From Thermoleophilia bacterium (GTDB taxonomy: Bacteria > Actinomycetota > Thermoleophilia > Gaiellales > Gaiellaceae), in the NCBI GenBank assembly GCA_025933895.1, contig JAICZB010000114.1:1-7534 (forward strand): a stretch of DNA of 7,534 bases. The letters are read 5' to 3'. Below are positions 1 to 5,221 of the stretch, piece after piece. Within the stretch, counting starts at the first letter, position 1. Each line of letters begins with the position of its first letter. The notes beneath the pieces are model-generated. The model had not been told where the DNA came from, ran no database searches, and saw only the letters and a list, made by a program, of their open reading frames with translations. The position numbers and the translations under genes are program-made.

Positions 1-357
1 CTCACGATCACCGGGCTGGCGATCGTCTTCGACGAGGGGAATGACACTCCGAACCCGCCTCCGGCCGGCTGTGCGCAAGAGGGGCTGAGCGGCGGCTTCG
101 TCTATCTCGACGACATCGACGTCCAGGTGAACGGCATGGACCATTGCTGGACGAGTGCGAGTGACAACGGGAACGCTCCTCCGTCAGCGTGCGATCCTCC
201 CGCCGGAACCAGCGTCACCGGCTCGACGCTCAGCATCGGACTACCCGTCGGTATTTCCCTCAGCCCGGCGGACACGGCGCTCGTGGGCGGCCTAGGGATC
301 GCCGAGCCGGGCGTGCCGCTGGCTGCCTGGTTGCTCTACCCGAACGTGATCTACTGA
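1..357 (+). CDS. 3' end of an unrecognised coding sequence (118 codons visible)
   Basis: The frame is open from the first base to a TGA at 355-357, so the gene starts outside the window. An internal ATG at 127 would give only 76 residues, and the frame upstream of it reads equally well, so I treat this as a fragment. I do not recognise a family. The visible part is rich in Gly, Pro, Ser, Thr and Asp, with four cysteines and alternating short hydrophobic stretches such as GGFVYLDDIDVQV near residues 35-47. This resembles a beta-rich extracellular or cell-surface domain, but no signal peptide can be assessed because the N-terminus is missing. It ends in a hydrophobic LAAWLLYPNVIY tail. A strong hairpin follows 11 nt after the stop. 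Coding status is likely; function is unknown. Confidence 0.6.
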   Translation, partial: LTITGLAIVFDEGNDTPNPPPAGCAQEGLSGGFVYLDDIDVQVNGMDHCWTSASDNGNAPPSACDPPAGTSVTGSTLSIGLPVGISLSPADTALVGGLGIAEPGVPLAAWLLYPNVIY

Positions 358-368
358 TCCACGCACTC

Positions 369-401
369 GAGCAGGGCGGAAGTCACGCTTCCGCCCTGCT
401 C
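369..401 (+). terminator. Hairpin terminator, perfect 14-bp stem
   Basis: GAGCAGGGCGGAAG (369-382) is exactly complementary to CTTCCGCCCTGCTC (388-401), with a 5-nt loop TCACG. It lies 11 nt after the stop of the upstream gene and before the transporter promoter. No T-run follows (CCCGTAG), so it is either a U-less terminator of the kind reported in high-GC actinobacteria or an mRNA-stabilising 3' hairpin. Confidence 0.7.
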
Positions 402-445
402 CCCGTAGCCGCTGCACCGCCTCGCAAGAGAAGAAGCGCCGGGGA

Positions 446-451
446 TAGCCT
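446..451 (+). promoter_or_regulatory. Candidate -10 element of the MFS gene
   Basis: TAGCCT ends 8 nt before the ATG at 460. The hexamer matches the TAnnnT form of a sigma-70 type -10 box, and the spacing would place transcription start at or next to the ATG, giving a leaderless mRNA. There is no Shine-Dalgarno close to the ATG; the purine run AAGAGAAGAAG at 425-435 is too far away. No convincing -35 box is visible. Confidence 0.45.
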
Positions 452-459
452 CGCTCGGG

Positions 460-1734
460 ATGCGGCCGTTCCGCGCGTACCTCCGTTCGCTCGACCCGCG
501 CCTGCCGCGCGACGTGTACGTGCTCGAGCTCGGGGCGCTCGTCAACGCGTTCGGGAACGGCGTCGTGCTCCCCTTCCTGCTCATCTACCTCCACAACGTG
601 CGCGGGATTCCGTTCGGGCTAGCGGGCAGCGCGGCCGCGGTCCAGTCGGCGGTCGCGCTCGCGAGCGGCTTCTTCGGCGGGACGCTGTCCGACCGGATCG
701 GCCCGAAGCGCGTGCTGCTCGGCGCGCTCGCGGTGATGACCGTCGCGTTCGGGCTCATGCCGCTGATCCGCGAGGCGTGGCACGCGTTCGCGATCTACTC
801 GCTCTGGGGCATCGGCAGCGGCTCGTTCTGGCCGTCGCAGTCGGCGCTGCTCGCAGGACTGACGCCGGCCACCCGGCGCGCACCCGCGTACGCCATGCAG
901 CGGCTGGCGATGAACGCCGGCGTCGCAATCGGCGGCGTCGCTGCCGGGCTCATCGCCTCCGTCCGGCAGCCGGAGACGTTCACCGTCCTCTTCGCGATCG
1001 ACTGCGTCACCTTCCTCGGCTACATGGTCGTCCTCGCGCGCGTCCGCGCCCCGCAGCTGCACGAGGAGCGGCTGGGCGGCAGCTGGCGCGCCGTCCTCCG
1101 CGACCGGGTGTTCACCTCCTTCACGCTGCTCAACGCCGCGTTCATGACGGCGGCGATCTCGCTCGCCGTCGAGCTGCTGCCGGCCTTCGGGAAGAACGTG
1201 GCGCACATCAACGAGCGCGAGGTGGGCGTGGTGTTCGCCCTCGATGCGGTTGCGGTCGTCCTCTTCCAGCTCCCCGTCGTGAAGCTCGCCGAAGGCAGGA
1301 GAAGGATGCGCGGCCTCGCGCTGATGGGCGTGCTCTGGGCCACCTCGTTCCTCGGGGTCTGGGCCGCTGGAACCTGGACACACGCCACGGCCGCCTTCGG
1401 GATCCTCGCCGCCGCGATGCTCGTCTTCGCAGTCGGGGAATGCCTCCACGGCGCGATCCAGGCGCCGCTGAGCGTCGACCTCGCGCCCCCCGCACTCGTC
1501 GGCCGCTACCTCGCGGCGTCGAGCATCTCGTGGCAGATCGGCTGGATCATCGGCCCGGCCGCCGGCGGCTTCCTCCTCCAGCACCGGCCGCTCTGGCTGT
1601 GGCCCATCGCAGCCGGCGTCAACCTCGCTTGCTCGACGGCCGCGCTCGCGCTGGAGCGGCGGCTGCCGGAGCGGGTGCGACGGACGCCGCACGAGGAGGC
1701 AGCGGAACCCGTGCCGCTTGCAGCCAGCGGGTAG
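460..1734 (+). CDS. Major facilitator superfamily (MFS) transporter
   Basis: This is a 424-residue integral membrane protein, the usual length for a 12-helix MFS carrier, acting in the cytoplasmic membrane, probably as a proton-coupled exporter. The clearest signature is MFS motif A between helices 2 and 3, GTLSDRIGPKR at residues 74-84, including the conserved Gly, Asp78, Gly81 and basic residues. A degenerate second-half copy, KLAEGRRRMRG, sits at 275-285. Hydrophobic segments cover both halves, with a central loop of about 25 residues (195-217) rich in Arg and Glu. The C-terminal tail from 399 is charged and cytoplasmic. The ATG at 460 was chosen because it is the first ATG in frame and has a -10-like hexamer just upstream. 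The TAG stop lies inside a second -10-like hexamer for the next gene. The substrate cannot be read from sequence; drug/multidrug efflux (DHA1-like) is a guess. Confidence 0.9.
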   Translation: MRPFRAYLRSLDPRLPRDVYVLELGALVNAFGNGVVLPFLLIYLHNVRGIPFGLAGSAAAVQSAVALASGFFGGTLSDRIGPKRVLLGALAVMTVAFGLMPLIREAWHAFAIYSLWGIGSGSFWPSQSALLAGLTPATRRAPAYAMQRLAMNAGVAIGGVAAGLIASVRQPETFTVLFAIDCVTFLGYMVVLARVRAPQLHEERLGGSWRAVLRDRVFTSFTLLNAAFMTAAISLAVELLPAFGKNVAHINEREVGVVFALDAVAVVLFQLPVVKLAEGRRRMRGLALMGVLWATSFLGVWAAGTWTHATAAFGILAAAMLVFAVGECLHGAIQAPLSVDLAPPALVGRYLAASSISWQIGWIIGPAAGGFLLQHRPLWLWPIAAGVNLACSTAALALERRLPERVRRTPHEEAAEPVPLAASG

Positions 1735-1737
1735 CAT
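1732..1737 (+). promoter_or_regulatory. Candidate -10 element upstream of corA
   Basis: TAGCAT lies 9 nt before an ATG at 1747. Its first three bases are the stop codon of the MFS gene. Hexamer and spacing match those before the MFS, HIT and 55-aa genes. The ATG it points to is not in the corA frame, so either corA is transcribed from here with a short 5' leader to the ATG at 1778, or the corA N-terminus carries a frameshift. Confidence 0.4.
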
Positions 1738-1777
1738 TGCCGGGCCATGGCAGCGACCGTCGACCCCCTCAGTACCG

Positions 1778-2782
1778 ATGCCCAGCCTACCGCGCATCCG
1801 TTCGCGCCGCATCGCGCCGGGCGCTCCGGCCGTCGAGACGCGCCCCGGGCCTGCTGAGCTCCGCGCCGCCGGCGTCACCTGGGTCCACCTCCTCGCCCCG
1901 ACCGGCGGTGAAGCGCAGCTTCTCGCCAACCGCTTCGGGTGGCACCCGCTCGACGTCGAGGACGTTCTCTCCCGGCGCCAGCGCCCCAAGGTCGACGCCT
2001 ACGCCGGCGACGACGACGGCGACGGCACCTACCTCTTCACGGTCCTCCACTTCCCGGTCTACGACGCCGCCGTCGGTCGGCTCAACGCCGGCGAGCTCGA
2101 TGCCTTCATCGGCCCCGATTACCTCGTCACGCTCCCGGCGGTCGAGCTGCGGCCGGTCAGCCTCCTCTTCCGCCGCTGTGAGGAGAACGAGGACTTCCGC
2201 ACGCAGCTGCTCTCACGCGGCTCGGGCCGACTGTTCTACGAAGTGCTCGACGACCTCTACGACTACTGCTTCCCTATCCTCGACAAGATCGGCTTCAAGC
2301 TCGAGCAGATCGACGAGTCGATCGGCGAGGACGAGGGCGCGCGGGAGCTCGTCACCGACATCCACAAGGTAAAGCAGGAGATCATCTCCTACCGCAAGAT
2401 CATCAAGCCACAGCGGCCGACGCTGAGGCAGCTCGAGCGGCAGATCGAGCGAGCCCGGACGGAGGAGCTCGAGCTCTACTTCGACGACCTCGTCGACGCG
2501 AGCGAGCGCATCTGGGATCTGCTCGACAACTACAAGGAGGTCGTGGAGGCGCTCGAGGACACGAACGAGTCGCTCATCACGCACCAGCAGAACGACATCC
2601 TCTACGTGCTCACGGTCTTCAGCGTCGTGATGCTGCCGCTGACGGTCCTCACCGGCTTCTTCGGGATGAACGTCCACTTCCCCGGCTTCGACTCGTGGGG
2701 TGCGTTCTGGGCGAGCGTCGGGCTGATGGCCGCTGCCATCGCCGGCATGCTCGCCTTCTTCCGCTGGAAGCGCTGGCTCTGA
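1778..2782 (+). CDS. corA: CorA-family magnesium/divalent cation channel
   Basis: The product is a membrane channel for Mg2+ (some relatives carry Co2+, Ni2+ or Zn2+), which in this family assembles as a homopentamer. The 334-residue product shows the expected order: a cytoplasmic alpha/beta domain with conserved HPLDVEDVL at 56-64, then a long charged helical stalk at roughly 190-272. TM1 is at about 274-295, followed by the family-defining Gly-Met-Asn at 296-298, a short external loop, TM2 at about 307-327 and a basic tail (RWKRWL). The tripeptide is preceded by Phe (FFGMN) rather than the common Tyr. An Asp-rich loop GDDDGDG at 77-83 may be a cation-sensing surface, but that is inference. 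The start is uncertain. ATG 1778 is the first in-frame ATG. An in-frame TTG at 1718 would overlap the MFS gene and add 20 atypical residues. The ATG at 1747 has the better promoter but is out of frame. The C-terminus is intact. Confidence 0.9.
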   Translation: MPSLPRIRSRRIAPGAPAVETRPGPAELRAAGVTWVHLLAPTGGEAQLLANRFGWHPLDVEDVLSRRQRPKVDAYAGDDDGDGTYLFTVLHFPVYDAAVGRLNAGELDAFIGPDYLVTLPAVELRPVSLLFRRCEENEDFRTQLLSRGSGRLFYEVLDDLYDYCFPILDKIGFKLEQIDESIGEDEGARELVTDIHKVKQEIISYRKIIKPQRPTLRQLERQIERARTEELELYFDDLVDASERIWDLLDNYKEVVEALEDTNESLITHQQNDILYVLTVFSVVMLPLTVLTGFFGMNVHFPGFDSWGAFWASVGLMAAAIAGMLAFFRWKRWL

Positions 2783-2783
2783 G

Positions 2784-2977
2784 CTAGGCGTCCGTCGCGA
2801 GGCGCGACCGGATCTCTATCGGCGCGTCCCTCCACGTACCGGGCGAGCCAGGTCTGCGCCGAAGCCGGGCGGCACGGGCTCGGGCACGCGCGTGAACCGG
2901 AGCAGCTCCGGGTCCTCGAGCATCTCCTCGAGCGCGACGAGATGCCGTTCGCCGAACGGCTCGAGGCGGACCGTCAC
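2784..2977 (-). pseudogene. Decayed N-terminal fragment of a GNAT acetyltransferase
   Basis: Reading the - strand from a GTG at 2977 gives VTVRLEPFGERHLVALEEML and then EDPELLRFTRVPEPVPPGF, which resembles the first strand and helices of GNAT-family N-acetyltransferases (RPF..EHL..L..ML.DPEVLRFTRVP.P.P.GF). After that the frame runs into a TAG at 2816-2818. One frame over, the expected continuation appears, WLARYVEGR at about 2849-2823, so a single-base frameshift near 2849-2852 separates the halves. The fragment stops resembling the family near the corA stop. The acetyl-CoA binding motif (Q/RxxGxG/A) and the whole C-terminal half are absent. No Shine-Dalgarno precedes the GTG, which starts 18 nt after the stop of the 55-aa ORF in the same frame. 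I read this as a truncated, frameshifted remnant that cannot make a working enzyme. Recognition of the family is from memory of typical sequences. Confidence 0.6.
2791..2812 (+). terminator. Candidate corA terminator hairpin
   Basis: TCCGTCGCG (2791-2799) pairs with CGCGACCGGA (2803-2812) around the 3-nt loop AGG, giving about 9 bp with one bulged C. It begins 8 nt after the corA stop and is followed by TCTCTAT, weakly T-rich. It also lies inside the remnant of the opposing acetyltransferase gene, so it may be fortuitous. Confidence 0.35.
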
Positions 2978-2995
2978 GCCGGAACTGTCGGTCGA

Positions 2996-3163
2996 CTAGG
3001 CGGGCGGCTCGTCGCCCGCCGGATCCTCCGCGCTCACGCCCGCGTCGGCGGGCGGCTCGGCAGGCATCGACGGTGGTTCTGGGGCCGTGGCGGGCTCGGC
3101 CGGCTCGCTCGTCGTCGAGGAACCGGAGTCGCCGCGCAGGCGCTGCAGCCATTTGCTGATCAT
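2996..3163 (-). CDS. 55-aa Pro/Glu/Ala-rich hypothetical protein
   Basis: The ORF starts ATG at 3163 and ends TAG at 2996. The first ten residues, MISKWLQRLR, could form a basic amphipathic helix. The rest is low-complexity, acidic and probably disordered, with repeated EPA/EPP/AEPP units ending GDEPPA. There is no transmembrane segment or known domain. A TAGCAT hexamer 7 nt before the ATG and its position divergent from the HIT gene favour a real gene. The longer reading on this strand that continues upstream through the HIT gene is antisense shadow. The GNAT remnant follows 18 nt downstream, so the two may once have formed an operon. Function is unknown. Confidence 0.5.
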   Translation of the reverse strand: MISKWLQRLRGDSGSSTTSEPAEPATAPEPPSMPAEPPADAGVSAEDPAGDEPPA

Positions 3164-3170
3164 GCGCGCG

Positions 3171-3176
3171 ATGCTA
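3171..3176 (-). promoter_or_regulatory. Candidate -10 element of the 55-aa gene
   Basis: On the - strand TAGCAT lies 7 nt upstream of the ATG at 3163, with spacer CGCGCGC and no Shine-Dalgarno. It is the same hexamer as the one before corA and implies a leaderless transcript divergent from the HIT gene. Confidence 0.45.
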
Positions 3177-3202
3177 CAAGGTCTGGCCCCAGGAGTCGCT
3201 AG

Positions 3203-3208
3203 TAGCCT
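3203..3208 (+). promoter_or_regulatory. Candidate -10 element of the HIT gene
   Basis: TAGCCT lies 7 nt upstream of the GTG at 3216 and is identical to the hexamer before the MFS gene. An AGGAG at 3191-3195 is 20 nt from the GTG, too far to act as its ribosome-binding site. The signal therefore supports GTG 3216 as a leaderless start and argues against the in-frame ATGs at 3162 and 3171. Confidence 0.45.
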
Positions 3209-3215
3209 CCGGCCC

Positions 3216-3701
3216 GTGAGGCAGTTGTGGGCGCCCTGGCGGCTCGAGTACGTCCAGCACGCGGACGACGGCGGCGAGTGCGTCTTCTGCCGTGCGGCCG
3301 GGCTCCCGGAGGACGAGCCGGAGCTCGTGATCCACCGCGGCGAGCTCGCCTTCGTCCTCCTCAACAAGTTCCCGTACGCGTCCGGCCATCTCATGGTCGC
3401 GCCGTACCGGCACGGCTCCGCCTTCGACGACCTCACCGATGCGGAGGCGCTCGAGACGCACCGGCTCGCGGTCGCGGCGATCGAGGCGCTGCGCGCCGTG
3501 TTCTCTCCGGACGGGTTCAACGTCGGCTGGAACCTCGGTCGCGTCGCCGGCGCCGGGATCGTCGACCACGGCCACGTCCACGTCGTGCCTCGCTGGAACG
3601 GCGACACGAACTTCATGCCCGTTCTCGCGGACATCAAGGTCATCCCCGAGCACCTCCTCGAGACGCGCCGCAAGCTCGCGGAAGCCTGGCCGGCGAGCTA
3701 G
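3216..3701 (+). CDS. HIT-family nucleotide hydrolase/phosphorylase (Ap4A phosphorylase-like)
   Basis: This is a 161-residue cytoplasmic histidine-triad protein. The triad motif HGHVHVV is at 118-124; in the family the middle histidine (here His120) is the nucleophile that attacks the alpha-phosphate of nucleotides such as Ap4A or AMP derivatives. CVFC at 22-25 is the Cys-X-X-Cys often found in bacterial HIT proteins that bind zinc together with histidines, and PYRH at 63-66 is the usual downstream element. The N-terminus (LWAPWRLEYV) and the C-terminal block (GDTNFMPVLADIKVIPEHL) match the long bacterial subgroup that includes mycobacterial Ap4A phosphorylase. GTG 3216 was chosen because family similarity begins at MRQLWAPW and a -10-like hexamer lies just before it. 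An extension to 3087 would run antisense through the 55-aa gene. Exact substrate is unproven: diadenosine polyphosphates or nucleoside phosphoramidates. Confidence 0.9.
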   Translation: MRQLWAPWRLEYVQHADDGGECVFCRAAGLPEDEPELVIHRGELAFVLLNKFPYASGHLMVAPYRHGSAFDDLTDAEALETHRLAVAAIEALRAVFSPDGFNVGWNLGRVAGAGIVDHGHVHVVPRWNGDTNFMPVLADIKVIPEHLLETRRKLAEAWPAS

Positions 3702-3722
3702 GCCGCCGCCGCAGGCGACGGC
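3702..3722 (+). terminator. GC-rich hairpin between the HIT gene and the next gene
   Basis: GCCGCCGCC (3702-3710) pairs with GGCGACGGC (3714-3722) around a 3-nt GCA loop, 9 positions with one C-A mismatch. It starts directly after the HIT stop codon and has no T-run. It may end or stabilise the HIT message, or it may be chance in GC-rich DNA. Confidence 0.3.
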
Positions 3723-3737
3723 AGCGGGCGCAGCGAA

Positions 3738-3743
3738 TATGCT
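3738..3743 (+). promoter_or_regulatory. Candidate -10 element of the 114-aa membrane protein gene
   Basis: TATGCT matches the -10 consensus at four of six positions but ends only 3 nt before the GTG at 3747. The overlapping GAATAT (3735-3740) has a more suitable 6-nt spacing. This is the only AT-rich patch in the intergenic gap, and no Shine-Dalgarno is present, so a leaderless start is plausible. Confidence 0.35.
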
Positions 3744-3746
3744 CCC

Positions 3747-4091
3747 GTGATCGAGGCTGTCGCGTCAGTTCCGGTAAGGCCGAAGCGCAGTCCGGTCGCC
3801 GCCGTGCTCGGCGTCCTCTCCGTCGCGCTGCTCGGCGCCTCGCTCCGCTGGGCGCATTCCTGGGGCCCGCTGGCGGACACCATCGTGGCCGCCTGGGCAG
3901 CCGCGACGGTCGGCTCGCTCGTCATGTCGACGCTCCTGCTGAGGTCGCAGAACATGTGGTTGGCGTTCACGTACAAGCGCCTGGCGAAGATCGGCCTCGC
4001 CGGGGGCATCGTCTCGATTGCAGCCCTCGTGCTGGCGGGCGCGGTCTGGGCAGCCGGGATCAACCCAACGGGCGCCTGTGGCGGCGGCTGA
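3747..4091 (+). CDS. Small three-helix membrane protein, unknown function
   Basis: The product has 114 residues from GTG 3747 to TGA 4089-4091. A short basic N-terminus (VRPKRS) precedes hydrophobic segments at about 17-33, 41-65 and 82-104, and the loop LRSQNMWLAFTYKRLAKIG (65-83) is positively charged, suggesting a cytoplasmic side. The tail ends PTGACGGG. There is no signal peptidase site and no known domain that I recognise. It lies 45 nt after the HIT gene, separated by a hairpin and its own -10-like box, so it may be transcribed independently. Codon use is typical of the window (mostly G/C third positions), which supports coding status. A hydrophobic helper or transporter-like small protein is possible, but nothing identifies a partner. 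Confidence 0.65.
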   Translation: MIEAVASVPVRPKRSPVAAVLGVLSVALLGASLRWAHSWGPLADTIVAAWAAATVGSLVMSTLLLRSQNMWLAFTYKRLAKIGLAGGIVSIAALVLAGAVWAAGINPTGACGGG

Positions 4092-4143
4092 TCGTCCCGC
4101 CGATCCTGGCCGAACGGCCGGCGTCGGAAATCGCGGCTCGGGG

Positions 4144-4149
4144 TAAGAC
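4144..4149 (+). promoter_or_regulatory. Weak -10-like element before the 26-aa ORF
   Basis: TAAGAC ends 6 nt before the ATG at 4156, similar in position to the hexamers before other genes here, but its last base is C instead of T. It could drive a leaderless message for the microprotein and the peptidase that follows. Confidence 0.25.
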
Positions 4150-4155
4150 GAGCAC

Positions 4156-4236
4156 ATGCTCGTCGACGTCGTTGCCGTCCTCGTGATGCTCCTGATGGCA
4201 GGCGACGTCGCCCGCATGCTGTTCGTCGACAAGTAA
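4156..4236 (+). CDS. Candidate 26-aa hydrophobic microprotein
   Basis: A 27-codon frame runs from ATG 4156 to TAA 4234-4236. It starts MLVDVVAVLVMLLM, continues AGDVAR and ends MLFVDK. The first 14 residues are almost entirely hydrophobic and the whole could be one short transmembrane helix. Most third positions are G or C. It ends 16 nt before the peptidase start, an operon-like distance, and a weak -10-like hexamer precedes it. No Shine-Dalgarno is present. The length is too short for codon statistics to prove it. It could be a membrane microprotein, a leader peptide for the peptidase gene, or chance. Confidence 0.4.
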   Translation: MLVDVVAVLVMLLMAGDVARMLFVDK

Positions 4237-4252
4237 GCCCGCGACGCGGCAC

Positions 4253-5218
4253 ATGATCATCGACGGCCACAACGATCTCGTCGCCCGACTGTGGCGCGGC
4301 GACGAGGTCCGCCATGTCCGCCTCGAGGACGCGCCGGACGCGGACTTCGCGGGCGGCTTCTTCGCGCTGTACGTTCCGTCGCCGAAGCCGCCCAACCCGA
4401 CGACGGACCACTACGCGCTTCCGCTGCCCGGGCCGATCCCGAGAGACGAGGCGGCTCGGATCGTGGACGAGCTGTACGAGGTGTTCTGCTCCCTCCCGGT
4501 CCAGCTCGCAACGAGCCCCGGCGACTTCCGGCCCGGCCGGGTCGCGGCCATCCTCCACCTCGAGGGCGCCGAGCCGCTTGCGACCGACCTTTCGGATCTC
4601 GAGGCGTGGTACGAGCGCGGGCTTCGCTCGATCGGGCTCGTGTGGTCGCGCCCGAACGCGTTCGCGGAAGGCGTGCCCTTCAGGTTCCCGTCGACGCCCG
4701 ACACGGGGCCCGGGCTGACGGCTGCCGGCCGCGAGCTCGTCCGCAGATGCAACGAGCTCGGCATCCTCGTCGACCTCTCTCACCTCAACGAGGCCGGCTT
4801 CTGGGACGTCGCGAGACTCTCGTCCCACCCGCTCGTCGCGACTCACTCGAATGCGCACTCGCTCTGCGCGTCCACCCGCAACCTGACCGACGCCCAGCTC
4901 GACGCGGTCGGCGCGTCCGGCGGCGTGGTCGGCGTCAACTTCGCCGTCTCGTTCGTGCGCGAGGACGGCGGCCAGGTCGCGGCGACGCCGCTCGAGGAGA
5001 TCGTCCGCCACGTCGGCTACATCGCGGACCGGATCGGCATCGACCACGTCGCGTTCGGCTCGGACTTCGACGGCGCGCTCGTCCCCGAATCCCTCGGCGG
5101 CATCGCCGGGCTGCCGAAGCTCGTCGACGCGCTCCGGGCCGGCGGGTTCGACCACGAGGGAGTCGCCAAGGTCACGCACCGGAACTGGCTGCGCGTCCTC
5201 GGCGACACCTGGATGTAG
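4253..5218 (+). CDS. Membrane dipeptidase family metallopeptidase (peptidase M19)
   Basis: This 321-residue amidohydrolase-fold enzyme is expected to hydrolyse dipeptides (L-D, D-D or similar) with a binuclear zinc centre. Visible metal ligands by family comparison are His6 and Asp8 in DGHND (4-8), Glu104 in LHLEGAE, His177 in DLSH, His198 in THSN and Asp271 in GSDFDG. Arg209 in STRNL matches the substrate-contacting Arg of renal dipeptidase. Length fits bacterial members, all key residues are present and the C-terminus (HRNWLRVL) is the usual NxLRV-type end. There is no signal peptide, so it should act in the cytoplasm despite the family name. The start at ATG 4253 puts DGHND at the N-terminus as expected. 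No Shine-Dalgarno is visible, and translation may depend on the short ORF 16 nt upstream. Peptidoglycan or dipeptide recycling is a plausible role, but the substrate is not shown. Confidence 0.93.
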   Translation: MIIDGHNDLVARLWRGDEVRHVRLEDAPDADFAGGFFALYVPSPKPPNPTTDHYALPLPGPIPRDEAARIVDELYEVFCSLPVQLATSPGDFRPGRVAAILHLEGAEPLATDLSDLEAWYERGLRSIGLVWSRPNAFAEGVPFRFPSTPDTGPGLTAAGRELVRRCNELGILVDLSHLNEAGFWDVARLSSHPLVATHSNAHSLCASTRNLTDAQLDAVGASGGVVGVNFAVSFVREDGGQVAATPLEEIVRHVGYIADRIGIDHVAFGSDFDGALVPESLGGIAGLPKLVDALRAGGFDHEGVAKVTHRNWLRVLGDTWM

Positions 5219-5221
5219 CGC

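Noticed and set aside
619..1989. 456-codon - strand frame opposite the MFS gene
   Set aside because: Low-complexity Arg/Glu/Gly translation antisense to a well-supported transporter; no domain and no start signal.
189..2372. 727-codon + strand frame across the MFS and corA genes
   Set aside because: Extremely Arg/Ala/Pro-rich translation without domains; it is an out-of-frame shadow of two clear genes in GC-rich DNA.
2944..2960. 17-nt palindrome GCCGTTCG-C-CGAACGGC
   Set aside because: It falls inside the codons of the conserved GNAT N-terminus (PFGER), so coding constraint plus GC richness explains it; no promoter is adjacent.
3087..3215. N-terminal extension of the HIT protein to the earlier in-frame start
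   Set aside because: The extra 43 residues resemble no HIT protein, run antisense to the 55-aa ORF, and family similarity begins at GTG 3216.
4108..4119. GGCCGAACGGCC hairpin, similar to GGCCGAAACGGCC at 5881-5893
   Set aside because: Stems of only 4-5 bp; such motifs arise often by chance at this GC content, and two copies are not enough to call a repeat family.
3698..5179. 493-codon - strand frame opposite the peptidase and small membrane gene
   Set aside because: Arg/Val/Asp-rich antisense shadow; the peptidase on the other strand has all its catalytic residues.
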